From: Pseudanabaena sp. PCC 7367 | GTDB taxonomy: Bacteria; Cyanobacteriota; Cyanobacteriia; Pseudanabaenales; Pseudanabaenaceae | Length of the DNA stretch: 64,000 nt | Reading direction: 5' to 3' | Assembly: GCF_000317065.1 (NCBI RefSeq) | Contig: NC_019701.1 | Location: forward strand, 4,226,001-4,290,000 | Program-made: the position numbers and the translations under genes | Shown: positions 28,291 to 37,272 of the stretch, one piece after another | Numbering within the stretch: position 1 is the stretch's first letter | How the letters are laid out: each line of letters begins with the position of its first letter | The notes under the pieces: generated by a model | What the model saw: only the letters and a program-made list of their open reading frames with translations | What the model was told of the DNA's origin: nothing | The model's database searches: none

Positions 28291-29133
28291 ATGATGCCTC
28301 GGATCCTCATCATTGACGATGATCCCAAAATTTCTGAATTAGTTACCCTTAATCTTGAACTTGCTGGCTATCAAGTCATTCAAGCAAGTGATGGCATAAA
28401 AGGGCAGGCTTTGGCGATCCAAATTCAGCCTGATATGGTTATTCTTGATTTGATGCTACCGCGAGTAGATGGTTTTACCGTCTGTCAACGTTTGCGTCGG
28501 GATGAACGTACCGCTGATATCCCCGTTTTGATGCTGACTGCGATGGGGCAGACCCAGGACAAGGTAGAAGGGTTTAGTGCTGGTGCTGATGATTACCTAA
28601 CCAAACCATTTGAGCTAGAAGAGATGCTGGCCAGGGTGCGAGCACTGCTGCGGCGCACAAATAGGATTCCCCAAGCCGCTAAACATAGTGAAATTCTCAA
28701 TTATGGTGCACTTACGCTAGTGCCAGAGCGGTTTGAAGCGATCTGGTTCAACAACACGGTCAAGCTAACTCATCTGGAATTTGAGTTATTGCATTGCTTG
28801 TTGCAGCGACATGGCCAGACGGTTTCCCCTAGTGAAATCCTCAAGGAAGTGTGGGGCTACGAACCAGATGACGATATCGAGACGATCCGGGTGCATATTC
28901 GTCACCTGCGTACTAAGTTAGAACCAGACCCACGTCACCCCAAGTATATTAAGACCGTCTATGGAGCTGGCTATTGTTTGGAGTTGCCAAATGCAACGGA
29001 ATTAGAACCAGAAACCGACGATGCGGAGCCAGCAATCCCTGCTAATGGCAATGGTAAAGCTCATTCTAATGAGACGATCGCTCCTGCTCCTGTGGATCAA
29101 GAAAAACCAACTAATCCTCAAGCCTCAGCCTAG
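28291..29133 (+). CDS. rpaA: Response regulator RpaA
   Basis: A 280-residue OmpR-family regulator. The receiver (1-125) has D10/D11, phospho-acceptor D53 in V-I-L-D-L-M-L-P, the L-T-A switch threonine and K-P. The winged helix (about 140-240) ends T-V-Y-G-A-G-Y-C-L. The run [15 protein letters not shown] and the region after it ([10 protein letters not shown]) match cyanobacterial RpaA. RpaA is the output regulator of the circadian clock and controls phycobilisome-energy coupling. The C-terminal 40 residues are acidic and low-complexity. Two adjacent ATGs occur at 28291 and 28294; the first gives D53 as in known RpaA. Control of the nearby glycogen gene glgA would fit clock biology but is inference. 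Confidence 0.92.
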   Translation: MMPRILIIDDDPKISELVTLNLELAGYQVIQASDGIKGQALAIQIQPDMVILDLMLPRVDGFTVCQRLRRDERTADIPVLMLTAMGQTQDKVEGFSAGADDYLTKPFELEEMLARVRALLRRTNRIPQAAKHSEILNYGALTLVPERFEAIWFNNTVKLTHLEFELLHCLLQRHGQTVSPSEILKEVWGYEPDDDIETIRVHIRHLRTKLEPDPRHPKYIKTVYGAGYCLELPNATELEPETDDAEPAIPANGNGKAHSNETIAPAPVDQEKPTNPQASA

Positions 29134-29290
29134 TAGCCTAAGTTGCTGCGATCGGCCAAGCTTTGGCTTTGCTTGATGGTGAGATGGAATAGATTAAGCG
29201 TAGGTAGTTAAGTATAGTTATAGTTTATAAAATTCTATTACTACCCCCTAACCATCCGTGCGATCGGGACAATCTATCGGTTTATGAGAC

Positions 29291-29319
29291 AACAATCCAA
29301 CTGTTGGGATTGTTTTTTT
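29291..29319 (+). terminator. Rho-independent terminator downstream of rpaA
   Basis: AACAATCC (29291-29298) pairs with GGATTGTT (29307-29314) across an 8-base loop, followed by a T-run (29313-29319). It lies 157 bp after the rpaA stop. Confidence 0.75.
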
Positions 29320-29543
29320 GTTGGCTAATTGGGATAAAAATCAAGCATTTTGAATCCCTAACTTATCGCTTCTGGGGATTTCATGTTGCGATATCGATAA
29401 ATAATCAATAAATAATCAATAAATGTGTTATGGGATATCTGGTGATGGCATAGAAGTAAGATTTTTAGCCATAGAGATCGCTATTTTTGTAAAGTTTGTA
29501 AAATTTGATGGTCTAGAACCTTTAATAGAGCGCTATTACCTTG

Positions 29544-29580
29544 GTGTCAGTGGTTTTTCTGTTCTTCAGCGAACTGACAC
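29544..29580. other. Inverted repeat in glgA leader
   Basis: GTGTCAG (29544-29550) and CTGACAC (29574-29580) can form a 7-bp stem with a 23-base loop upstream of the AGGAGG at 29592. Its function is unknown; it could be a transcript structure. Confidence 0.4.
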
Positions 29581-29839
29581 AACCAACAACCAGGAGGCAA
29601 AATAAGGGTTATGCGCTGCCCAATCCGATCGATACTTTAACTTAGCTTGATCCTCTAACTTAACTTGATGAGTTGTTGTTGTTAGATATCTGATTTGGCC
29701 AGGTCGATTGCCGCATCGAGGTTCTAACGCTTCTTTTGATCCAGTTGATTCAGATGCAGCAATTTGTAGCGCAGATGTACCCGTTTTGGATAAGAATAAC
29801 AAAAGTGGACTTAATAAAGATTTAGGATTCGATTGGTCT

Positions 29840-31219
29840 ATGAAAATATTGTTTGCCGCAGCCGAAGCATCACCGATCGCAAAAGTTGGTGGAATGGCTG
29901 ATGTGGTTGGTGCTTTGCCCAAGGTTCTCCGCGATCGCGGTCATGATGTCAGGATCATCATGCCTTACTACGGCACCTTGCCAGATAAGCTGGCCAATAA
30001 GCCGCAGTGGATCTGGAAAGGCAATTGTATGTTCCAGGATTTTGATATTTTCGAGACGACTCTGCCTGGTACTGATGTGCCTTTATATCTGCTTGGGCAT
30101 GGCTCCTTTATTCCATCTAGAATCTATTACGGCGAGGATGAAGATTGGCGGTTTACTTTGTTTGCCAATGGCGTAGCCGAATTTGCCTGGAACTATTGGA
30201 AACCAAATGTAATTCACTGTCATGATTGGCATACCGGCATGATTCCGGTTTGGATGGTGGAGAGCCCGGACATTAGCACTGTATTTACGATCCATAATTT
30301 GGCCTACCAAGGCCCCTGGCGCTGGAAGCTAGATCGGATCGCCTGGGTGCCCTGGTACACCCAAGGCCACAACACAATGGCGGCAGGCATTCACCACGCT
30401 AATATTGTGAATACGGTTTCGCCTACCTACGCCCAACAAATTTGTACAGCAGGCTATGGCGAGAGCTTAGATGGCTTGCTTTCCTATCGCCAACCACGTG
30501 GGATTTTGAATGGGATCGATTACCAAAAGTTAGATCCAGCCACAGATAAATATTTGGAAAAGAACTTTACGGCGGACACGCTAGAAAATCGCACGATCAA
30601 CAAACTGGTGTTGCAAGAGGAAATTGGCCTGAATGCCAGCCGATCGGCCTTCTTTGTGGGGATGGTATCGCGCCTGGTAGAGCAAAAGGGTATTGATCTA
30701 ATTATTCAGGTGATGGATCGCTTTTTGTCCTATACCGACGCGCAATTTGTGATCCTGGGGACAGGTGAGCGCTATTATGAAACCCAAATGTGGGAGCTGG
30801 CTTCGCGCTATCCTGGCCGGGTCTCAGCCCAGATTTTGTTTAATGTTTCCCTGGCGCAACGTATTTACGCCGGTACGGATGCATTTTTGATGCCAAGCCG
30901 ATTTGAGCCTTGTGGTATTAGTCAAATGATCGCGTTGCGCTATGGTTCGGTGCCGATCGTGCGACAGACTGGTGGGCTGGTAGATACCGTCTTCCACCAT
31001 GAGCCAGCCAAGAACAAGGGTACTGGCTATTGCTTCGATCGCTATGAACCCCTGGATATGTTCACTTGCTTGGTCAGGGCATGGGAAGGTTTCCGTTATC
31101 CTGATGCCTGGCGGCGATTGCAGCAACGGGCGATGGCTTCGCAATTTAGCTGGGAGCGGTCGGCTGATCAGTATGAAGACATGTATCGATCGGTTACCGG
31201 GATTGAAGCTGCGGCCTAA
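29840..31219 (+). CDS. glgA: Glycogen synthase
   Basis: A 459-residue GT5 glycogen/starch synthase that transfers glucose from ADP-glucose to growing alpha-1,4-glucan. The N-terminal K15-V-G-G18 motif binds ADP-glucose. The C-terminal nucleotide-binding domain has S-R-L-V-E-Q-K-G and the P-S-R-F-E-P-C-G-I-S-Q loop. ATG 29840 is chosen because the protein then begins K-I-L-F-A-A-A-E-A, the normal family start; the in-frame extension upstream has no homologous sequence. The partner enzyme gene glgC lies 16 kb away in this window. It is downstream of rpaA in the same direction but beyond a terminator, so it is probably a separate transcript. Confidence 0.93.
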   Translation: MKILFAAAEASPIAKVGGMADVVGALPKVLRDRGHDVRIIMPYYGTLPDKLANKPQWIWKGNCMFQDFDIFETTLPGTDVPLYLLGHGSFIPSRIYYGEDEDWRFTLFANGVAEFAWNYWKPNVIHCHDWHTGMIPVWMVESPDISTVFTIHNLAYQGPWRWKLDRIAWVPWYTQGHNTMAAGIHHANIVNTVSPTYAQQICTAGYGESLDGLLSYRQPRGILNGIDYQKLDPATDKYLEKNFTADTLENRTINKLVLQEEIGLNASRSAFFVGMVSRLVEQKGIDLIIQVMDRFLSYTDAQFVILGTGERYYETQMWELASRYPGRVSAQILFNVSLAQRIYAGTDAFLMPSRFEPCGISQMIALRYGSVPIVRQTGGLVDTVFHHEPAKNKGTGYCFDRYEPLDMFTCLVRAWEGFRYPDAWRRLQQRAMASQFSWERSADQYEDMYRSVTGIEAAA

Positions 31220-31602
31220 CATGTCGGGCTTGATTGCAAATTTGGAGCAATAACTAATAACTAATAACTGGGGCTACTTTGGTAAGTTGTAGTAAGTAGC
31301 TCTGTTTTCGATCGCTCCTAATAATACTCTGGTATTACCTGGTAATAAATACACCTGTTCGAGCGTTACCCTGTCGATCGCCCACAGATGTATCAATCTC
31401 CATCAACTAGCAGTAGATCCGTTTATCCTCTTCTGGAAGGACAAGGACTAACATGTAACATGCCAGATCCTTAGCAAACTAATTACATTAGTTCTATTGC
31501 TCTATTGATTTTATTGCTCTATTGAGGTGAGGTAATGAGGTAACAAAGTTAGAGTTAGTTATTAGTTAGTTAACCGCTTGACTTAAGTTGGCCTAAGGTG
31601 GC
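31220..31602. other. Convergent spacer after glgA
   Basis: No gene is visible. A terminator-like hairpin sits near its left end (listed separately), and repeated TAACTAATAACT motifs follow the glgA stop. The right end is the 3' side of the metallo-hydrolase gene. Confidence 0.5.
31273..31308 (+). terminator. Candidate glgA terminator
   Basis: GCTACTT (31273-31279) pairs with AAGTAGC (31294-31300), 14-base loop, followed by TCTGTTTT. It lies 54 bp after the glgA stop; the T-run is interrupted. Confidence 0.5.
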
Positions 31603-32502
31603 TTAAGCAGGATGTTCAGCTAAAACCAAGCGATCTTCTTTCTGTCCCCGCGAAGGGATATATAAACTCATGCCCTCTTTAGCAACCAATGCGCCAGGAA
31701 ATTTTGATTTGGCCTTATCTGCCACCACATCCAAAAATTCATCACTGTGGGAAGGATCATGGTGAAAAATTACCAGAGTTTTAACATTTGCTGCCTCTGC
31801 CACCTTGATCGCCTCTTGCCAGGTGGAATGCCCCCAACCCACTTTGGATGAAGTCTTAGACCAATATTCCTCATCGGTATAGGCCGCGTCAATAATTAAA
31901 ACATCAGCATCACGAGCCAAATGCACCAAATCTAGATCAAGGCGATCGGCAAAATGCTCAGTATCCGTCGCATAAACTGCCACTTCATCACCCCAGCTCA
32001 CCCGATAGCCAGTTGCCTCACCAGGATGATTCAGTATCCCCGGTTCAACCGTAACGCCATTGCCCAATTCGATATTTTTACCAATTTCTACAGCACTAAA
32101 ATTCAAGGCTGAAGCCATCACCCGCAATGGTACTGGGAAATTGGGATGGAGCATTTGATCTTCCAGCCGTTCCTGGATTGTGGCTCCATTGGGTGCATCT
32201 TTGCCGTGAATAGTAAAGCTATTGCCCTTAATGAAAGCAGGCGTAAAGAAGGGAAATCCTTGAATATGATCCCAATGGCTATGGGTAAAGAAAATATCCG
32301 CACTGGCTGGCATTTCTTTGACTATGTGTTGCCCCAACACCCGCAAACCAGTACCACCATCAAAAATAATCCGTTTTCCATGACAGCGCATTTCCACACA
32401 GGGAGTATTACCGCCGTAGCGCACGGTGTTAATCCCAGGAGTAGCAATGCTACCTCTTACACCCCAAAAATGAATTGAAAATTGACTATCGATAACGGGC
32501 AT
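31603..32502 (-). CDS. MBL-fold metallo-hydrolase
   Basis: A 299-residue metallo-beta-lactamase-fold hydrolase. The metal motif H74-x-H76-x-D78-H79 (T-H-S-H-W-D-H) is intact and further histidines (N-H-P-G-E and F-H-H-D-P) follow. The N-terminus, H-F-W-G-V-R-G-S-I-A-T-P-G then R-Y-G-G-N-T-P-C, marks a group annotated variously as phosphodiesterase or RNase Z-like. The substrate is probably a phosphodiester but cannot be fixed. The start ATG 32502 fits the conserved N-terminus. It is convergent with glgA and divergent from the copper ATPase across a 1.4-kb spacer holding one miniature element. Confidence 0.85.
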   Translation of the reverse strand: MPVIDSQFSIHFWGVRGSIATPGINTVRYGGNTPCVEMRCHGKRIIFDGGTGLRVLGQHIVKEMPASADIFFTHSHWDHIQGFPFFTPAFIKGNSFTIHGKDAPNGATIQERLEDQMLHPNFPVPLRVMASALNFSAVEIGKNIELGNGVTVEPGILNHPGEATGYRVSWGDEVAVYATDTEHFADRLDLDLVHLARDADVLIIDAAYTDEEYWSKTSSKVGWGHSTWQEAIKVAEAANVKTLVIFHHDPSHSDEFLDVVADKAKSKFPGALVAKEGMSLYIPSRGQKEDRLVLAEHPA

Positions 32503-32575
32503 GAGTCAAATAGTTAGAAGGAGTTGGCTTTTGGTTCAACGGCGATCGCAGGATGATCAATACAAAAAACAATTT

Positions 32576-32611
32576 ACACAATTAATTACACAATTAATTA
32601 CACAATTAAAA
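32576..32611. repeat. 12-bp tandem triplication
   Basis: ACACAATTAATT occurs at 32576-32587 and 32588-32599, followed by ACACAATTAAAA at 32600-32611, upstream of the metallo-hydrolase gene. Confidence 0.8.
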
Positions 32612-33190
32612 CGTGAATAGGCTTTGCTTAATACCACCTATCTGTTTATGTTTGACGACCTCTTGAATATTTAAGCTGGCGTTTTGCATCACAATTAGTC
32701 CAAAATCAATAGCATGGGCTAAAGCTATATTCGTGGGCACCAGCTAGAACAGAGAAATAACAGTAACCCCAAAACTTCTTTAGATAAATACTTATCTCTT
32801 CAGCTAAACAAATGATCCGTAAATAATCTATGAGCTATATTGCTTAATCTAGCTAGATGGATTAGCAACTTAGTTAATTGGCTAGCTGGATCGTGTCTGC
32901 ACCAAACCATGCCATGCCAGCTTCCAACAAGTTTAATGCACAATACAATCATTTTATCTTAGCTTCGAGTGATATTGATTAATATAAGCTTTTCGTACTA
33001 ATTGCCAGGCTGCTAGCTACCAGAACTAAACAAAAAAATGCAATTTGAGACTTTATTTATTAAATTTACTAAGACTGGAATTGCAACATAGATACATTGG
33101 CATATTTGTTTAGGTGTGGTGGCAGTTGGATCGTAGTTTTATTACTGGTTTTTATTGCTGAGGTTTGTTAATGGTTAAGTAAATCAAATT

Positions 33191-33303
33191 GGTAGTGCTG
33201 AACAAGTAAGGATTTGGGAGATAGTTGAATATCTATAACCCAAACAAGCTAAGCTCCGAATTTTAAATCGATTGCTAATTATCCTTACTACTGCATGACT
33301 ACC
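33191..33303. mobile_element. 113-bp MITE copy 2
   Basis: This copy has the same length, ends and inner sequence as the copy at 27819-27931, with about six differences. Terminal inverted repeats are 33191-33213 and 33281-33303. A perfect 8-bp duplication, ATCAAATT, flanks it at 33183-33190 and 33304-33311. Two copies with different flanks but the same duplication length show real transposition. Confidence 0.9.
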
Positions 33304-33577
33304 ATCAAATTAAATTAACGATCGCCTAGTCTTAATAGTTGCCAATGTAACTAACAGCCATAGTTAACGATTTAAATCTGCGCGACTATGGAAAGCATCA
33401 AAAATAATTAAATCTATTGAATCTAATTACTAATCACACGTAGAGTGATTTAAAAGCTGAGCAGCCACCTAGGCCACCTAGAGCAATAATGAATCTGCCC
33501 CTTAGTTTTTAGCGGCAAAAAAGCGATCGATTTACATAACTAAGATTAGTGAGGTTTATTAACTTCTTTCAGTGACT

Positions 33578-33607
33578 AAGATCACAAATAACAAGATCAC
33601 AAATAAC
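33578..33607. repeat. 15-bp tandem duplication
   Basis: AAGATCACAAATAAC occurs twice head to tail (33578-33592 and 33593-33607) in the spacer upstream of the copper ATPase gene. Confidence 0.85.
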
Positions 33608-33946
33608 AATAGATAGTAAGACCACTAGCATGGTTTCTGTGGAGACTATTTAGAGCCTTTCCAGCATTTTAATCTGGTGCCATTTAAAGACCTGTTTGGT
33701 CGGAATTACGATCGCTTGGGTGCAATTACGCCATACGGATGTTTCTCTAGGAGTAAATTCCATAGAATGACTACGATCGCAATGTTCTTATGGCAATGGT
33801 TGCAGCGATTTTTACTTAGCGTATCTAATTATGCTTATTATGCTTAATCAGATTTGAGCTAAGCTTTCCAGCGCTAGCAGTTTTCACAGCTTATAATCTT
33901 AGTTGGGCTTAATTAAGTTCAAACATTAGCGAAATTAGATACCGTA

Positions 33947-36379
33947 ATGACAGCAACAACCCCAAATACGCCGAATATTCCAAATACGCCAAGCACAGAA
34001 GTCGCTACGATCTCGCTCCAGGTTTCAGGCATGAAGTGTGCTGGATGTGTGGCCGCCGTGGAAAAGCGGCTATTGGCATGTGATGGGGTCAGGGCAGCTA
34101 CGGTTAATTTAGTGACCGAACGGGCAACGATCGCAGTTGAGCCAGAGTCCGATCGCCAGGAATTAATTAACAGTGCAATCGAGACTGTTAGCAAGGCTGG
34201 CTTTGAGGCAAAAGAATATCAACGATCGCCATTGCAAACTGATTCTGAATCCAGTCGTGAAAACCTCAAGGGCAAAGTTGAGTTGCTGGGGCTAAGCTGG
34301 CAAGCGCCACCGGGGGGGGATATTGCGATCGCTGTGGTTTTAATTTTTCTGGCGGTGCTGGGGCATTTGGGGCCAATGGGAGTGATTGAGCTGCCCTTGA
34401 TCAGTAATATGTATGCCCATTGGGTATTTGCGACTGCTGCCTTGTTAATTCCTGGGCGGGCAATTTTGCGTGATGGGTTCAAGGGGTTGTGGTATCGCAT
34501 TCCCAATATGAACTCTTTGATCTCGATCGGGGCGATTTCTGCCTATATTGCCAGCGTCGTAGCGCTATTTTGGCCCCAACTGGGGTGGCGCTGTTTTTTT
34601 GAAGAACCGGTGATGCTGTTGGGGTTTATTTTGCTAGGCCGATCGCTGGAAGCCAGAGCCAGGGGCAAAGCCAGCGCAGCACTGCAGCAGCTCATAAATC
34701 TTCAGCCCTATTCGGCACGGCTCTTGGTTGGTGCGGAGCAATTACAAGTGCCCGTTACTGAAGTCCAGATCGGCGATCGCTTATTGGTTTTACCAGGCGA
34801 GAAAATCCCCACCGATGCCAGGGTGGTGGCCGGCAGCTCTAGGGTGGATGAATCAATGCTGACCGGGGAATCTGTGCCCGTAGATAAACAAACAGCGGCC
34901 AGAGTGACCGGGGCAACGCTCAACCTGACTGGGGCATTGACGATCGAAGTAGAACAGGCGATCGAGCAGTCCACCTTTGCCCGAATTGTGGCCTTAGTAG
35001 AGCAAGCCCAGGCTCAAAAAGCGCCAATCCAAACCCTGGCCGATCGCATTTCCGGCTATTTTACCTATGGAATTATGGCGATCGCGGCGTTGACTTTGCT
35101 GGGTTGGCTGTTGCTGGGCGGGGTGGAATTGATTTTTGCGATCAAGCTAGCGATTACGGTGCTAGTAATTGCCTGTCCCTGTGCCTTGGGGTTGGCCACA
35201 CCAACGGCGATCCTGGTGGGTACTGGGATGGGCGCAGAACGGGGGATTTTGATCAAGGGTGGCGATCGGCTTCAGCAGGTACATAGCCTTGATGCGATCG
35301 TGTTTGATAAAACTGGCACACTAACGCTGGGGTCGGCACAGGTCAGCGATCTGGTGGCAGTGGATCATGCCTTTAAGCAAATTTTTAGTCTCAGTCAGTC
35401 TGATCAGTCGGCTGTTGTTGCATCTAGCTCTGAGCAGGCGGTAAATGCAAGTGATCGGCCAGAATCACTTATTGCGGCAAATGAGTTATTAAAATGGGCG
35501 GCCAGTGCCGAAAAACAAGCTAATCATAATCTGGGGGAGGCGATCGTCAGGGCAGCAGCCGATCGCAAGTTGGCACTTATAAGCACTAAAGAATGCATCA
35601 GCGAGACGGGCATGGGAGTGAGGGCGATCGTGGGTGATCTAAATAATCCCGATGCCGATCAAACGGTTCTGGTGGGTACTCAGGCATGGCTGGAGCAAAA
35701 TAATATTACGATCGATCCGGCGTACCTGTCTCAAGCAACCGAGTTGGCCAGCAGTGGTAAAACGGTGGTGTATGTGGCGATCGCGGCGCGATTTGTGGGG
35801 CTAATTACAATCACTGATCCTTTGCGCGGTAATGCAGCCGATGCGGTGGCGGCTTTGCAAAAAATGGGCTTGCAAGTGTGGATGCTAACGGGCGATCGCT
35901 ATGCTACGGCGCAGGTAATTGCCGATCGGGTGGGCATTCCGGCTCAGCAGATCATTGCAGACGTGAAGCCCGATGGTAAGGCAGCCACGATCGAAAAGCT
36001 GCAAGCGCAAGGTTTGCAAGTGGCAATGGTGGGCGATGGGGTGAATGATGCGCCAGCGTTGGCCAAGGCGGAAGTTGGCATTGCGCTTAGTTCTGGCACT
36101 GATGTGGCAATGGAAACCGCTGATATTGTGTTGATGCACAATGACATTGCTGATGTGGTCAAGGCGATCGGCCTGAGTAAGGCCACCTTCAACAAAATCC
36201 GCCAGAATTTGTTCTGGGCATTTGCCTATAATCTCTTGGGTATCCCGATCGCTGCTGGTTTGCTCTATCCCAGCCTGGGGGTTTTACTCAATCCCATGAT
36301 CGCTGGATTGGCAATGGCGTTTAGTTCGGTGACGGTGGTGGTTAATTCGTTGTCGTTGCGCTGGAGTTTTAGAAATTGA
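33947..36379 (+). CDS. P1B-type ATPase, probably copper transporter
   Basis: An 810-residue heavy-metal P-type ATPase. An N-terminal metal-binding HMA domain has M-K-C31-A-G-C34. Transmembrane segments surround C410-P411-C412 (the ion-binding C-P-C). The phosphorylated Asp is D454 in D-K-T-G-T-L-T, and the hinge is G-D-G-V-N-D-A-P-A. The C-P-C and C-x-x-C pattern points to Cu(I); cyanobacteria have CtaA at the plasma membrane and PacS in thylakoids, and this protein could be either. The nucleotide-domain H-P motif of the family reads H527-N528, an unusual change. Its stop TGA overlaps the TTG start of the next gene. It would act in copper delivery or efflux. Confidence 0.9.
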   Translation: MTATTPNTPNIPNTPSTEVATISLQVSGMKCAGCVAAVEKRLLACDGVRAATVNLVTERATIAVEPESDRQELINSAIETVSKAGFEAKEYQRSPLQTDSESSRENLKGKVELLGLSWQAPPGGDIAIAVVLIFLAVLGHLGPMGVIELPLISNMYAHWVFATAALLIPGRAILRDGFKGLWYRIPNMNSLISIGAISAYIASVVALFWPQLGWRCFFEEPVMLLGFILLGRSLEARARGKASAALQQLINLQPYSARLLVGAEQLQVPVTEVQIGDRLLVLPGEKIPTDARVVAGSSRVDESMLTGESVPVDKQTAARVTGATLNLTGALTIEVEQAIEQSTFARIVALVEQAQAQKAPIQTLADRISGYFTYGIMAIAALTLLGWLLLGGVELIFAIKLAITVLVIACPCALGLATPTAILVGTGMGAERGILIKGGDRLQQVHSLDAIVFDKTGTLTLGSAQVSDLVAVDHAFKQIFSLSQSDQSAVVASSSEQAVNASDRPESLIAANELLKWAASAEKQANHNLGEAIVRAAADRKLALISTKECISETGMGVRAIVGDLNNPDADQTVLVGTQAWLEQNNITIDPAYLSQATELASSGKTVVYVAIAARFVGLITITDPLRGNAADAVAALQKMGLQVWMLTGDRYATAQVIADRVGIPAQQIIADVKPDGKAATIEKLQAQGLQVAMVGDGVNDAPALAKAEVGIALSSGTDVAMETADIVLMHNDIADVVKAIGLSKATFNKIRQNLFWAFAYNLLGIPIAAGLLYPSLGVLLNPMIAGLAMAFSSVTVVVNSLSLRWSFRN

Positions 36380-36702
36380 AAGAGCTAGAGTTTCAGGTAA
36401 GTAGCGGCAATATTTTTGCAGATATGGAGCTAGAAGAAGCTGACCAGCTATATGTTTGTGCCCAGCTTGGTTTTCAGATCCGCCAACTCCTAAGGGAAAG
36501 AGGATACACCCATCAACAAGTAACAGAGCTATTAAATATTACTCAGCAGGAAGCAGATAATCTTATTAAAGGTCAATACCATTTATTTACAGAAGGGAAA
36601 CTCATTAAGTTTCTGAATAAACTTGATTTTAAGGTAGTTATTCAGATTTCTCCTCATCAAGATAATGAACCCTTTCAATTAGTGGCTTTGGAAAGAAGCT
36701 GA
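36376..36702 (+). CDS. Helix-turn-helix protein, HTH_37/antitoxin type
   Basis: A 108-residue small DNA-binding protein. S-G-N-I-F-A-D near residue 9 and a helix-turn-helix ([25 protein letters not shown] region) match the XRE-like family that usually follows a RelE/HigB-like toxin. No toxin gene is adjacent. The TTG start at 36376 overlaps the ATPase stop (TTGA), implying translational coupling; a later ATG at 36424 would lose the conserved N-terminal motif. It could regulate itself or the ATPase, or be the relic of a toxin-antitoxin pair. No HIP1 site occurs in it. Confidence 0.75.
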   Translation: MKELEFQVSSGNIFADMELEEADQLYVCAQLGFQIRQLLRERGYTHQQVTELLNITQQEADNLIKGQYHLFTEGKLIKFLNKLDFKVVIQISPHQDNEPFQLVALERS

Positions 36703-36803
36703 TCTCGCATTGGCAGCTAAACCTTCGATGTGTTAACGCGAAAGGCAATTTGAATAATTAATAGCACCTAATTCTAGGCTGGTAAGAAGTATTAGGGGCA
36801 ATT

Positions 36804-37148
36804 TTAAGACTGCGATCGCTTCGGGCTAGATTTAGCTACTTTGGCCTCGATCGCCTCTTGGGTTTGGTTTAGCTTCTGTTCGATCGCTGCCATTGTTTGG
36901 GCAATTTCTTGCATCTTGTTGCCACTATCGGCAATGCGACGGCAATCCAGCTTGCGTTGGCGGTGGCGCTCGCGGATTTGCTCTAGTTTGGCAAAAATCT
37001 GCTGACTTGTTTCCTCGATGTCTTGCCGAGCGCGATTGGCATCAGCCTCGGTAATCACCATTTTGGTGCGGAGGTGATCCATATTCCCTGGTAGCTGCCG
37101 CAGGGAGGATTGCAGCTTTTTTTGTTGGCGTGGTTCTAAATAGTCCAA
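36804..37148 (-). CDS. Coiled-coil protein of unknown function
   Basis: A 114-residue charged protein rich in Gln, Arg, Lys and Glu with long predicted helices (E-Q-I-R-E-R-H-R-Q-R-K and A-I-E-Q-K-L-N-Q-T-Q-E-A-I-E). It has no membrane segment and I recognise no family. The start at 37148 is TTG and uncertain; no convincing ATG is near the N-terminus. HIP1-type sites occur near its 3' end, so it is native. It lies between the antitoxin-like gene (convergent) and the KAP NTPase. Confidence 0.5.
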   Translation of the reverse strand: MDYLEPRQQKKLQSSLRQLPGNMDHLRTKMVITEADANRARQDIEETSQQIFAKLEQIRERHRQRKLDCRRIADSGNKMQEIAQTMAAIEQKLNQTQEAIEAKVAKSSPKRSQS

Positions 37149-37272
37149 GGCTTCCCTCGCGTTAGTATTAATATCTATTCTTTACTCTCTCATTTCTATA
37201 TCTATAGTAAGACGACTACATAGGTATGTCGATCGCTAAATGTGTCGTTTGGTTTGGCAATTGCCACGAAAA

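Larger units (their letters stand above)
29134..29839. other. Spacer rpaA-glgA with terminator and leader structures
   Basis: This 706-bp stretch contains a likely rpaA terminator near 29.3 kb, an inverted repeat at 29544-29580 and an AGGAGG ribosome-like site at 29592 followed only by a very short frame. An open frame of 60 codons at 29423-29605 has no coding character and is not called. Confidence 0.5.
32503..33946. other. 1.4-kb spacer with miniature element and tandem repeats
   Basis: No gene is visible. The stretch carries the second 113-bp miniature element, a 12-bp triplication and a 15-bp duplication, listed separately. It is AT-rich with some HIP1-type sites. Confidence 0.55.

Noticed and set aside
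29423-29605. Open frame of 60 codons upstream of glgA
   Set aside because: It has no ribosome site, no family resemblance and overlaps the inverted repeat; better read as leader DNA.
29708-29839. N-terminal extension of GlgA
   Set aside because: The 44 extra residues have no family counterpart, and the conserved K-I-L-F-A-A-A-E-A start is at 29840.
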